From Fallopia convolvulus (lineage: Eukaryota > Streptophyta > Magnoliopsida > Caryophyllales > Polygonaceae): DNA of 64,000 nt. The DNA is taken from contig OZ024737.1 in the NCBI GenBank assembly GCA_964016875.1, positions 34,783,683 to 34,847,682 of the forward strand, given 5' to 3'. The notes below the pieces were generated by a model. It was not told the DNA's origin. It did no database searches and saw nothing but the letters and a program-made list of their open reading frames with translations. A program made the translations under genes and the position numbers. This document shows positions 34,873 to 45,243 of this stretch, one piece after another (position 1 is the first letter of the stretch; each line of letters begins with the position of its first letter).

Positions 34873-35371
34873 AAATCAAAGTGAAGGACTATGTGAGGTA
34901 ATAATGGGCATCGAAATGTAACATCATTGAAATAAAGAATTTGTGATGACTTTGTCTATAAAGGCACAACTCATACAATCCATCACATAGCAAGTTAGCA
35001 ACTATATAAGATGAAGATAGCCTCAAGTGATTATTTGTGAAAGACTTATCCGGGGCGAAAGCGATATGATCTTAAGACTATTGTTTAATTAATTATAAAG
35101 AATTTTGAAACTGTGTAAAAAAGTAATTTTTCCAAAAATTCATCCAATTTGACATATAGATCGAATTGCCCCAATTTGTACGTTTTTTTTCTATCTACAT
35201 GCAATTCTCCCATTTCAATGAATATTCATCCATATTTAAAAGTGATAGAAAGAATGTGAGAAAGATATATAGTAGAAACACAATAAACAGAAATTATACA
35301 TAAATTTAACGTAGTTTATTAATTAACACGATGTTAGAGCTACATCCATGGACATAGAAAAACTATATTAT
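34873..35371. other. AT-rich spacer, no gene seen
   Basis: Only short frames, with no terminal repeat or RNA gene supported before the LTR at 35372. Confidence 0.4.
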
Positions 35372-36959
35372 TGATACGGACCCGATGTGGATTACGTATC
35401 GAAATCCTTGTTGGTCAAGGGGTTGAGCCTAATTCGATGTGGATTCCGACTCGGGATAAACGTGGTTGGTTGTCACGGGGTTGAAGAACGATAAAAAGAG
35501 AGAAATTAATTAACTGGCTTTTTTATTGATTAATTGATATCAGCCTAACAACTTAAGGGTATTTATAACAACCCTGATATCTAAATAAGAAAACCCTAAT
35601 TACTATAATATTGAAAAGATACTCTTACCAGAAAATAAAATAAAATCTCTAAATAAAAGGAAACAACATATTCTAAAATAAATAATTATAACTAATTAAT
35701 ATTATTGCGTATCAATTCTTCCCCGTTGAGAATCGACTCGTCCTCGAGGCGGAAATCAGGAGGAGGCTGCGGAAGCGTCAATCAGATCCTCCAGGGTCGA
35801 ACACAAATGAGTCGATCGATGCAAAGTGGTCGCCAAAATCACTAAACAAAACAACGAAAATACGCTCAGTCTTAAGCGTATGGTGTCTCCACTCAACTGA
35901 ATACGCACCCAGAGCCACAACCCTAATTTTCGGAAGGGGGTCTTGGCGAGGCGGTGCATCAACGGTCGCGATGGGACGAGCCGCGGGTGCCGGGAAGGTG
36001 GCCACGGGCGTCGAGGGGATGGTCGCGGGCGCCGGGGGTCTGGCCGAGGGCGCCGGGGGTCTGGTCGCTATCGCGGGGATGCTGGCCGCGGGCGCGAGCG
36101 CAATGGCCGCAGGCGCGAGCGCAATGGCCGCAGGCGCGGGCTCAGTGGCCGCGGGCTCGGTTTCCGCGAGCGCGAGATCTGTTGCCGTGGGCGCTGGAGC
36201 ATCGGCCGCGAGTGTCGGGGCCTTGGCTGCGGGCTCGTCCTCTTGAATCAGAGCGTCAATCTCGCTTGATATGATACTAATTCGATCATCAAAGAACAAC
36301 TCAATTCGACAATATCCCGCATAGATGTATCGTCCATTGAAGCGATTGAACGCCTCAAGGGTTGAAGCACGACTTCGAAAACGGACACGGAATTCAGTTT
36401 CGTCATCCAGCGGTATTATATCTTCGATGGTTCCGATGCTTGAGAACATTTGCGCCAAGACGGCACAAGAAACCCGATAGGATTGGGCATGGATCTTTAC
36501 AAACAGAAGAGTTTGAAGGAGTTCCCGGAGATCCCGCAGAGCAGCAACTTCAGAAACCCTTTCCTCGTTATTCATGGCACGAAGAGTTCCGGAATGAAAG
36601 CACCAGTTGATACGGACCCGATGTGGATCACGTATCGGAACCCTTGTTGGTCAAGGGGTTGAGCCTAATCCGATGTGGATTCCGACTCGGGATAAACGTG
36701 GTTGGTTGCCACGGGGTTGAAGAACGATAAATTTAGAGCAAAGAGAGAAATTAATTAACTGGCTTTTTTATTGATTGATTGATATCAACCTAACAACTTA
36801 AGGGTATTTATAACAACCCTGATATCTAAATAAGAAAACCCTAATTGCTATAATATTGAAAAGATACTCTTAGCAGAAAATAAAATAAAATCTCTAAATA
36901 AAAGGAAACAACATATTCTAAAATAAATAATTATAACTAATTAATATTATTGCGTATCA
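35372..36959 (-). mobile_element. Small LTR retrotransposon carrying an RRM-protein ORF
   Basis: Two direct repeats of about 350 bp (35372-35714 and 36608-36959) begin TGATACGGACCC and end GCGTATCA. They differ by about ten substitutions and one short indel. Flanking 5-mers are ATTAT and GTTAT. Transcription would run on the minus strand: a TATA box (ttataaatacccttaag) lies in the LTR. The internal region starts ACTGGTGCTTTCATTCCGG (possible primer site) and ends gaggacgagtcgattctcaa and acggggaagaat before the 3' LTR, like gypsy internal ends. It has no RT, protease or integrase. The only product is the RRM protein, so it must be mobilised in trans. Confidence 0.88.
35778..36575 (-). CDS. 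PTB-like RRM protein with Ala/Pro repeat tail, inside the LTR element
   Basis: The 265-residue frame begins at an ATG 33 bases inside the 5' LTR boundary. Residues about 25-95 form an RNA-recognition motif: LFVKIHAQSYRVSCAVL (RNP2 region), QMFSSIGTIEDI, FRVRFRSRASTLEAFN (RNP1 region) and GRYIYAGYCRIELFF. The closing IY.GYCRI pattern is the one seen in polypyrimidine-tract-binding protein RRMs. A low-complexity Ala/Pro/Thr tail of 7-residue units (IALAPAA twice) follows, encoded by 21-base repeats, then a hydrophobic C-terminus (FVVLFSDFGDHFASIDSFVF). The frame is open from end to end. No gag, zinc knuckle or enzyme motif is seen. The domain call is strong; its role, perhaps binding element RNA, is inference. 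Confidence 0.75.
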   Translation of the reverse strand: MNNEERVSEVAALRDLRELLQTLLFVKIHAQSYRVSCAVLAQMFSSIGTIEDIIPLDDETEFRVRFRSRASTLEAFNRFNGRYIYAGYCRIELFFDDRISIISSEIDALIQEDEPAAKAPTLAADAPAPTATDLALAETEPAATEPAPAAIALAPAAIALAPAASIPAIATRPPAPSARPPAPATIPSTPVATFPAPAARPIATVDAPPRQDPLPKIRVVALGAYSVEWRHHTLKTERIFVVLFSDFGDHFASIDSFVFDPGGSD

Positions 36960-38006
36960 GTTATTGAGGAGCTTGGAATATTAACTAGATTAAGAAAACA
37001 AATGAAATTATATAGTATTCTTGTACACCCTAGATGAATTATGCCCAAAATATTAAGACTCATACAAAAAAATTGTAACTCAAGCTAAATAAATACCATA
37101 ACTTTGGGGCAACGCTCCCGACCCCTTGACCCCAAGCTAGGAGTGTGTAACCAAGCCTCGTAGATAATGGTGTGTAAAGAGTGCAATAGCAGAGGTCACA
37201 GGACCCCCAAAAAGTGATAATATATAGCAAAAAAAACTAGTATATGTACAATAGAAAAAATAACTTAGATGGCATTGAGTGTAGCAGGCGAGCGTGAGGA
37301 TCTTTGTCCTCCATAAATCCCTTTTAATTTTTTTCCCTCAAAACAAACGCTTGTCCGCTCATAAATCCATTTCAATTTTTTTGCCCTCAAAACAAACGCA
37401 TGTCTCGCCTTTCTTTCTTTTCTTTTTTTAATTTCAATTTCAATTTCAATTTCTTTCCATTTTGTATAATAAATGTCTTGTTTATACTATATGAATCATT
37501 ATTTTTAAAATTTTTATACTTTTGAAGAGAGATTTTTCATATTAATTTATTAATAGTAATATTTTGATGAGTTGTATAAGTTCTTTAAATTATAAATTAC
37601 GATAAATAATTTATTTTTACTCAAATCATACATTAAAAGTTATTTTATTTATAAAATATTTATATAATTATATTTTAAGAGCCTAATTTTAAAAGTATAG
37701 AACAGGCCCCGAAAAATATTGAGACGGCCCTATGTGTAACCCCCTAGACCTCAGACTCCCCGATCAGGTACTAAAACCGTTAAGTGTAATATTCACAACG
37801 TACATTCCAACAGAAAGAATTTGGGACATACCTCAAGTCCACCTCATTCCACGAATATGTGTTTTACAAATACAATTAGGATAATATTCCGAGATATTTA
37901 TTTTGACTCTCATGGACTACGTCCATAAAAAATAATAATTAACCTATAGAGTGATAATAATTTATTATTTTCAAAGTTGTAGAAAAATCACAATAGTTTG
38001 AAATTT
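36960..38006. other. Spacer with short repeats, no gene seen
   Basis: A phrase with tttttttccctcaaaacaaacgc recurs at about 37329 and 37379. Around 37690-37750 phrases such as gaaaaatattgagacggccc resemble a transposon edge, but no ends were found. Confidence 0.35.
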
Positions 38007-38017
38007 AAAGGATTCAA

Positions 38018-39388
38018 TTGGCCGATGTGATGGTGAAAGGATCGAGTTGGCTTTTGCGTAATGGCCGTTCTATCTCTTTTTGGAAGGATTGCTGGTTAAT
38101 GTCGGTACCGTTGTTGAATGTTGCTACTGATAATGTGGATATCAGTGTTCGAGAGGCTCGAGTTAGGGAATACTGGATTGATAATGTTGGATGGGATTGG
38201 AATTGTGTTTCTACATTGCTGCCGACTAAAGTTCTGTTGAAGCTTGCAGCGGTTTCGATCTTTCATGACAACCAGGAGGAAGACGTGCTGTGTTGGAGGT
38301 TGGAACAAGATGGCAACTACACTGTTCGCTCGGGTTTCAATTTGTTGCAGGGTCACTTTGATCGTGAAGAAATTGACAGGGGCTTTTATCAAAAAACATG
38401 GAAACTTAAGGTCGCGGAAATGGTTCGTTGTTTTATTTGGCTCGTAAGCAAAGGTGGCGCCTTGTCGAATGTGGAGCGCGTTAGGAGACATATCAACCAG
38501 GATGCTAGTTGCTCCCTCTGTGGGGCGGGCGAGGAAAATTATGAACATTTGTTTCGGAATTGTATGCAGGTACGCTCTATCTGGATTAATCTTAAAGCTA
38601 CTGATATGTGTGACTCTTTCTTTCAGGATCCTTTCGCTTGCTGGATTCGTAAGCATATCATGATGGAAAAGAGAGGTATAGCGAGGCAATGGAATACGGT
38701 GTTTGCCACCGCCATCTGGTGGGTTTGGAAGTGGAGGTGTGCAGCGGTCTTTGGTGAACAAGTTTCCATACCGAATAAGGTCGGCTTTATTATGGAAAGA
38801 GCTATGGAGGCTGAAATTGCTGCATGTAAGCTTTCCACCACTAGAGCCTCTGTTGGTTTTAATAGAATTATGCAGGACATTAGTTGGCTTCAACCGGAAG
38901 ATGGATGGGTCAAAGTTAACACCGACGGTGTTGTTATGAATGGTCGAGCTACTTCGGGAGGTGTGATTCGTGACAGTCACGGCCGGTGGTTCATGGGCTT
39001 CGTCTACAACATTGGCTCTTGCTCTGTGCCCATGGAAGAGCTTTGGGGAGTGCTTAAAGGACTTCAATTGGCTTGGGACAATGGCTTTCGTCAGGTCCAG
39101 CTTGAGTCGGATTCTCAGCTTGTCATTCAGCTATTAGGTAAGCGGTTGAATAAGAGTCATCCCTTGTCTAGCCTGGTTAGTCAATGCCAAGGCTTAATTA
39201 GTAGGAATCGGATTATCCAGTTCCGTCATGTGTATCGAGAGGCGAATATCGTTGCGGATTGTCTCGCGTCTAGTGCTTTTAATTTTCAAACTGGTTTTCA
39301 TGTATTGATTGCCCCGCCTGAGGGGGTTCGTTTACTTTTGTTTGATGATGTAAGGGGTCGGGCTATCCCCCGTTTGCTGACTACTTAG
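38018..39388 (+). CDS. LINE C-terminal polyprotein: zinc-binding RT tail and RNase H
   Basis: The open frame enters from the truncation point and has no natural start. The first third is the RT C-terminal region (LLRNGRSISFWKDCWL). A zf-RVT domain follows (CFIWLVSKGGALSN..RR; CSLCGAGEENYEHLFRNC). The last 150 residues are an RNase H fold of the RVT_3 type: GWVKVNTDGVVMNGRATSGG (first Asp), MEELWGVLKGL, LESDSQLVIQLL (Asp), and REANIVADCLAS (Asp). About 450 codons without a stop indicate a young copy. The LINE fragment at 25135-26690 is a relative. Confidence 0.9.
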   Translation: MADVMVKGSSWLLRNGRSISFWKDCWLMSVPLLNVATDNVDISVREARVREYWIDNVGWDWNCVSTLLPTKVLLKLAAVSIFHDNQEEDVLCWRLEQDGNYTVRSGFNLLQGHFDREEIDRGFYQKTWKLKVAEMVRCFIWLVSKGGALSNVERVRRHINQDASCSLCGAGEENYEHLFRNCMQVRSIWINLKATDMCDSFFQDPFACWIRKHIMMEKRGIARQWNTVFATAIWWVWKWRCAAVFGEQVSIPNKVGFIMERAMEAEIAACKLSTTRASVGFNRIMQDISWLQPEDGWVKVNTDGVVMNGRATSGGVIRDSHGRWFMGFVYNIGSCSVPMEELWGVLKGLQLAWDNGFRQVQLESDSQLVIQLLGKRLNKSHPLSSLVSQCQGLISRNRIIQFRHVYREANIVADCLASSAFNFQTGFHVLIAPPEGVRLLLFDDVRGRAIPRLLTT

Positions 39389-39461
39389 TCCTTTTTTCCA
39401 ATATTAATAAAATGCTCCCTTAAGAAGCCGGAGAGTACTACCTTTCTTTCAACCAAAAAAA
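38022..39461 (+). mobile_element. 5'-truncated L1-type LINE with 15-bp target duplication
   Basis: The 1.44-kb insert is flanked by a perfect 15-bp duplication AAAGGATTCAATTGG (38007-38021 and 39462-39476). It ends in a short poly-A tract after ttcaaccaaaa. The 5' endonuclease and RT are missing and the 3' end is complete, the normal product of target-primed reverse transcription. Confidence 0.93.
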
Positions 39462-39476
39462 AAAGGATTCAATTGG

Positions 39477-40414
39477 TTTAGGTAATCTCTCGATAAACAC
39501 ATGATGCCATTCTCTCCACTTATATGATTTTTATTACTTTTTTTTGATATCTAGTCGTAATTTAATAATTTTAAAATTCATAGTCAAAACAAGAGTTAAC
39601 AAACTTCCTTTGAAACTTTATGTGCATTGATAATTTGATATCCTATAAGCATGCAATTAACAACGGGGTCAAAATACCCAGCAATTCCAACGTACTGTAC
39701 GTACTCCGAAATAATTTTTTTTTTGGGTTTAAAGTTTAACGATTTTTTTCCTACATGGTTTAGATAAAAGCGTGTTGAAAACTATAAAAGTATCCCTATC
39801 AAGTATCAACCCAAGTTGGTGCCCAAATATACTTTGTTTTCCCTTTTTGTTATAGATGACGTGAACACACCAGAAAGCCATTTTAGACTAATTAAGTTTC
39901 GAAAGCTTTGTCTACTTCTTTAAAAGGGGCCGGGTTTGTAATTTTTCGCCCAATTAGAAGCTTCCACGTATATGTAAACAGTTTTGAAGTCAAATGGGAC
40001 GAAAACAACGTAATATGTACATAGATAATCAATTCATTTATTAAGTTGAATAATTAAGCCTCCCTCTTAATTTGTTGAACAATCAAAAAGCAGAGATTCG
40101 AATTCAACTCGCTCAGATTGCTTTTGCGTATTGTTCAACAATCTACGAACCGGCCTCGCTAGGAATTCATAGAGTTCTCTGATTTTATCAACCCCTCGCT
40201 TTTGGATAATTATATTTTTTTTTTTTGTATAATTGGATAATTCTATTTGAGCATTACTCTATACAGGTTAGAAAAGTAATTAATACGTAAAACACTTTTA
40301 TACTAGGACATTCTTCTTTGATGCAAATAACGTATTCTGACAGGAATGAATTAAGTAATGATCAAATCTCAACGACCAACTACACGGTTTTTCATCGAGT
40401 CTACGTGTTTGTAT
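39477..40414. other. Spacer, no gene seen
   Basis: AT-rich sequence without frames or repeats that I can support. Confidence 0.4.
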
Positions 40415-40464
40415 AAATCCTTCTAGGATTTGACCAAAAAAAAAAAAAAAAATCCTTCTAGGAT
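40415..40464 (+). mobile_element. Minimal poly-A retroinsertion with 15-bp target duplication
   Basis: The 15-mer AAATCCTTCTAGGAT occurs at 40415-40429 and 40450-40464. Between the copies stand only ttgacc and about fourteen A residues. The short leader is like the 3' end of the local LINE (tcaacc then A's), so this looks like an insertion that aborted after copying a few bases. Confidence 0.75.
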
Positions 40465-40720
40465 CTAAATTAAACATTAACTTGCTTTTCTGACCCACAA
40501 TTTTTTTTAAGTAATAACTTATATGACGTTTTATTGCAAAAAGAACGGTGTTGGTTAATGAATGGGACTATTCAATTTTTGGGTTTAAAAATTAATTCAA
40601 CCTCGATTAATATATACGAGACATCCTATTTAATTAGGCGCCCTAATTGTCAGTGGGTTTGGATTACACTTAAACTGATTAACTGATGATATATAATCTG
40701 GCATTGAGTGCAAAATATAA

Positions 40721-40770
40721 TGTATTCAAATTACACTTGATAATGTGTTATCAAGTGTAATTTAAATACA
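40721..40770. repeat. Perfectible hairpin, 23-bp arms and 4-base loop
   Basis: Arms at 40721-40743 and 40748-40770 are reverse complements with a single mismatch (core AAATTACACTTGATAA), with loop TGTG. The arms are too short for a normal miRNA precursor. It may be a cruciform or a MITE remnant. Confidence 0.8.
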
Positions 40771-41572
40771 TCCTTACAAATAAAAGTATGTTCGTGGAAC
40801 ACATATATTTGAAATGATCGAGCAAGTTCATGTTGCTTATACCTGCAGGTAATTGATTTTGAAATTAATAACAAAATATATATTTTATATCGATCGTTAC
40901 TACTTAAACTGTTATATACTGTATTGTTCTATTCCTAAGAAAAAATGATGGAATATTGGAAGTAGGAGTTGGCCAAAGACTTGCAAAACAAGCATCGTTG
41001 AATTTCACACCCTGAAGAAAAGTGAAAAATAAAAAGAGTTAAAGAGTTTTTCTTTGATGCTATTTACAGTTGAGAGGCCATATGCAGTGGGTGCACCAAA
41101 CTCTTCTGTATGGGTTGAACTAATTAAGCAATTCTCCATCTTGGAATTTGTTAATTTGTCAATCCAAAATCGAATCATCTAAATTAGACTTGTCAAAATA
41201 TAAGCCATACATGACGAGAATTCAATCAATAATAATGTAAAACATTTAACGATTCACATTTAACATTATCAAAACCCATCTGACTCAAACACAAGCTTAA
41301 TTAATTGATCCGATAATTGCAAGATTAAGAATTTAAGATCAAACATTTTCGACCTATAAATGACCAAAAATTATGATCATTTTTTCTCCACCGGAATTAT
41401 TTAAGTGGCAAGTCTCCTAACCCCCCTACTTACCTACATATGAAGAACAAAAAGCAGCAAAGTCATAAACTCTAGAAAAAAAAAATCAGACAAATTTGTC
41501 CCTACCAATTAAAAAAAAGATGAAATGAAAAATTATGGTTGAATCAAAACCTAATCTGCCCACCTTGGAACA
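40771..41572. other. Upstream region of the laccase gene
   Basis: No gene is seen. It presumably contains distal promoter sequence for the laccase gene. Confidence 0.4.
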
Positions 41573-41610
41573 ACCAACCCTTCTCCCCTCTTCGATCATT
41601 CCCTATAAAT
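41573..41610 (+). promoter_or_regulatory. Laccase core promoter: AC element and TATA box
   Basis: ACCAACC (41573-41579) is a perfect AC-II element, the MYB site used by lignin genes. A TATA box TATAAAT follows at 41604-41610, 111 bases before the start codon. Further acctaac/acctaca-like strings lie near 41419-41440. Confidence 0.6.
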
Positions 41611-41720
41611 ACACTCTTCATTTGTTTAAGTCTCTCACCCATCGAACAACCCCCTAAAATCACTTAGTTCTTATCATACACAACCACACAAACATACAAC
41701 AAACACACTCGTCACAAAAG

Positions 41721-43931
41721 ATGCTTTCCTTTTGCCAAAAACTTGCTTTCTTTCTCTTCTTTGTCACAACATTCTCATCATTGGCTTCAGCCGAAACCCA
41801 CAATCATGTTTTTGTTGTATGTCTCCTTAACTCCTAACTTGTACGTACCCAAAACATCTCATGTTCTAATTAATTACTCTTTTATATAAAAAATTTCAGG
41901 TTCAATCAACGCCAGTGAAGAGGCTGTGCCAAACCACCAATGCCATTACAGTGAACGGGCAGCTGCCGGGCCCGACTTTGGAGGTTAACAATGGAGATAC
42001 TCTTGTGGTCAAAGTGGTCAACAAGGCTAAATACAATGTCACCATTCACTGGTACTTAATTATACACACATATTCATATTGTTACATCAAAATTGTATAC
42101 ATGTTCGATCAAGAATAGTTTTACACTTTTACTTGCATATGATGATTTCTTAGGCATGGAGTTAGACAAATGAGAAGTGGGTGGGCCGATGGACCCGAGT
42201 TCGTGACCCAGTGCCCGATCCGGCCCGGGCAAAGCTACACGTACAGGTTTACCATCCAAGGACAAGAGGGCACTCTTTGGTGGCACGCTCACAGCTCCTG
42301 GCTCCGAGCCACCGTCTATGGAGCTCTCGTCATTCGCCCTAAGCAAGGATCAACCTATCCTTTCCCTAAGCCCAACCGCGAAACTCCACTTCTTCTAGGT
42401 AATACATTATCCGGATTAAGAGCATAACATCAAGTAAGAATTAAGTAAGTTCAATGCATGAGATTGATGTGCACAATTTCATTTGGAAACAGGGGAATGG
42501 TGGAAGGCGGATCCAGTCCAAGTCATAAGGCAGGCAACCCGAACCGGAGCTGCTCCCAATGTATCCGATGCCTATACCATAAATGGCCAGCCAGGAGACC
42601 TCTACAACTGCTCCAAGCAAGGTTTGATTTGATTCACAACAAAACCAACAAAAACATTTCCCCTGTTTTTTCACTACTTTATGTATGTATCCAAGTTTTT
42701 GACAACTCCTAATGTAAACCAAATCATTCATGCAGACACGGTGATCGTCCCCATTGCTTCCGGAGAAACTCAACTCTTACGTGTGATCAACTCGGCGCTA
42801 AACCAAGAGCTCTTCTTCTCCGTCGCCAACCACAAGATGACGGTGGTAGGAGCCGACGCCTCCTATGTCAAGCCCTTCACCACCAACGTCATCATGGTAG
42901 GCCCCGGCCAGACAACCGACGTCCTAATCAAAGCCGACCAGCCCCCAAACAGCTACTACATGGCCGGCAAGCCTTACCAAAGCGCCCAAAACGCTCCCTT
43001 CGACAACACCACAACAACCGCCATCCTACAATACAAATCCGCCTCTTGCACCACCACCAAGTGCACCACCTCAAACTCTAGCCCGATCCTCCCGAACCTC
43101 CCCGCCTTTAACGACACCAACGCCGTCACAACATTCACAAGTAGCTTTAGAAGCCCGAGGAAAGTCCCCGTGCCCCAAAGCATCGACGAGAATCTCTTCT
43201 TTACCGTCGGATTAGGACTCAACAGATGCCCCCCGAACTTTAGCAAATCGCAGTGCCAGGGCCCAAACGGGACCCGGTTCACAGCCAGCATGAACAATGT
43301 CTCCTTTGTCCTTCCCTCTAATTGGTCCCTCCTTCAAGCACACAAGGAGGGCATCCCGGGCGTTTTCTCAACCGACTTCCCGGCTAACCCACCGGTCCAA
43401 TTCGACTACACCGGGAACGTCAGCCGGTCACTCTGGCAACCCGTGGCTGCCACCAAGCTTTACAAGCTCAAGTACGGTGCCACGGTCCAAATTGTGTTGC
43501 AAGGAACAAGCATCTTTGCTGCTGAAAACCATCCTATTCATCTCCATGGCTATGACTTCTACATCATTGCATCCGGGTTCGGGAACTTTAACTCTAAAAC
43601 CGACACCGCCAAGTTCAACCTTGTGGATCCGCCTATGAGGAACACGGTTGGAGTGCCCAAAAATGGGTGGGCCGTCATTAGATTCGTCGCCGATAATCCA
43701 GGTAAATAATCACACAACAATGATGCAATAAGTTTATTTCACTTAATTTGTGCATTTTACAAGTATGTTTTAATCCTCTGTTTTGAATGAAATTTCACAG
43801 GGGTTTGGCTCATGCATTGTCACTTGGATGTGCACATCACTTGGGGTTTGGCCATGGCGTTTGTAGTCGACGATGGAGTCGGAGTGTTGGAGACCCTGCA
43901 AGAGCCACCCGCGGATCTGCCAGTGTGCTAG
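41721..43931 (+). CDS. Laccase (multicopper oxidase), six exons
   Basis: Exons 41721-41816, 41900-42051, 42154-42398, 42493-42621, 42736-43701 and 43801-43931 join in frame to 572 residues, normal for plant laccases. All introns are GT-AG. The N-terminus is a signal peptide (MLSFCQKLAFFLFFVTTFSS), so the enzyme is secreted to the cell wall, where family members oxidise monolignols and other phenols with O2. All four copper-ligand motifs are present: HWHG across the exon 2/3 junction, WWHAHSSWLRATVYG, HPIHLHGYDFY and MHCHLDVHITWGLAMAF. Many N-glycosylation sites (NNVS, NVS, NWS) are visible. The ending GVGVLETLQEPPADLPVC suggests the LAC5/12/13 side of the family, but this is not certain. The upstream AC element fits MYB control during lignification. 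Confidence 0.95.
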
Positions 43932-44648
43932 GGTTCATGCATCATGATATATTCTATACGCAGGATCGTAGTTTGTGAAAGAAATTTAAATTCTCCAAAT
44001 GATATCTATATACAGGGCTCCAATTTTGGGCAAATGCTATGTTGTTTCATAATTGTTGTTATAGTGTGTATTTTTGATAGATAAGTCAGGCGAGTTCAAA
44101 AGAATATGTATATGGTTCATCTAGAATAGGCAGCTCACCTGTTGTGTAAGTTTGGCAATTGATTTTACGTGTTTCCTTAAGTTGTGCATTGGATCCAGAA
44201 AAAAGTTGTAGAAAACTCTTACAGTATGTTTGCCATTGCATTTTTGTGCTCTGAAATTTGAATTGAATACAGTACAATTAACTAAAGAAATATTTGGACT
44301 TCTTACAATTTATCGAGTTTCTTACTGTAATTGTGATATTTATCTTGACCACACAAATAACAGAATTGTTAGTCTTGTAAGTTGTGCTTAATTAGGGGCA
44401 TTTACCAAAGAGCAACGAAAATCTAATGTGAAAGTTGATGAGTTGGTTTTGTCCAAGGCTCCAAGCAGAACGTCGATAAATTGGTGAACCAAAGTTACTT
44501 GTCAAATTTAATTGATTTTAGTTAATGTTGATATTAGGATTGCACCATAATTTAGTAATCCTATGCTATATGCTTTATAATGTCTTTTTCTCTTCGCAAA
44601 TGAGCCACAATTTCCCTTGTAGCTACAGCCATTTAATGCTACTTTGTA
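43932..44648. other. Laccase 3' UTR and spacer
   Basis: Contains the presumed laccase 3' untranslated region. No further gene is seen. Confidence 0.45.
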
Positions 44649-44900
44649 CTCCTTCTGTATAAGTTTACTTGTATTCTTATACTTAAAATCTTGTTCAAAA
44701 AATTTTGTTCTTTTATATATTTTGGACTCAATTTTCCCACATTAATCCTTACATTTAATGAAAAAGTGAACTAAATATGCTCTATTTTCATTTTCAATGC
44801 ATAAAGTAAATATTTAATTAAAGACATTTTTGTCTAATTCAAAATTTTCTTAACATATGTGTCTAACTCTAAAAAGACAAGTAGACTTATATGGAGGGAG
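44649..44900. mobile_element. Stowaway-type MITE
   Basis: Begins CTCCTTCTGTATAAG and ends in inverted form CTTATATGGAGGGAG, with flanking TA at 44647-44648 and 44901-44902. Inner parts acttgtattctt and aagacaagtag also pair. Confidence 0.82.
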
Positions 44901-44931
44901 TAACAAATTTCAACTTTGTAGAGTGATGATA

Positions 44932-45170
44932 CTCCCCCCTCCCCCTATAGAAACACATGATGTTTTAGAATTTGTCTCTAACATTAAGAAGTTGTGTGAT
45001 TTGACTAAAATACCCATAATCTTGTAAAGATCTTTTCTATTTTCTATTTTTATTATTCTTTTTAATTAATGAGAATAATATTGAAAAAATATGATAAATT
45101 ATGTAAAAGATTAAGTATTATTAAACAAGAAAATCAAACTAAAACAACATATATTTCTGAACAGAGGGAG
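44932..45170. mobile_element. Second Stowaway-type MITE
   Basis: Begins CTCCCCCCTCCCCCTATAG and ends CTGAACAGAGGGAG, with TA at 44930-44931 and 45171-45172. TIRs are more diverged than in the neighbour 31 bases upstream. Confidence 0.72.
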
Positions 45171-45243
45171 TATGTTTTTTCCCAAGTTGCCGCTTTTCTT
45201 TACTAATTTCCATGGCTTTCGTATTCTTCTCTATTTTCGCAAG

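Noticed and set aside
35943..36274. Three plus-strand frames rich in Arg/Gly/Ala opposite the RRM ORF
   Set aside because: They are produced by the GC-rich Ala/Pro repeat read backwards and have no domain.
38096..39067. 323-codon minus-strand frame opposite the LINE ORF
   Set aside because: Shadow frame; the plus strand encodes clear zf-RVT and RNase H motifs.
42780..42803. miR397 target site in the laccase
   Set aside because: The position encoding VINSALNQ corresponds to the usual site, but I count about seven differences from the target I expect, too many for confident pairing.
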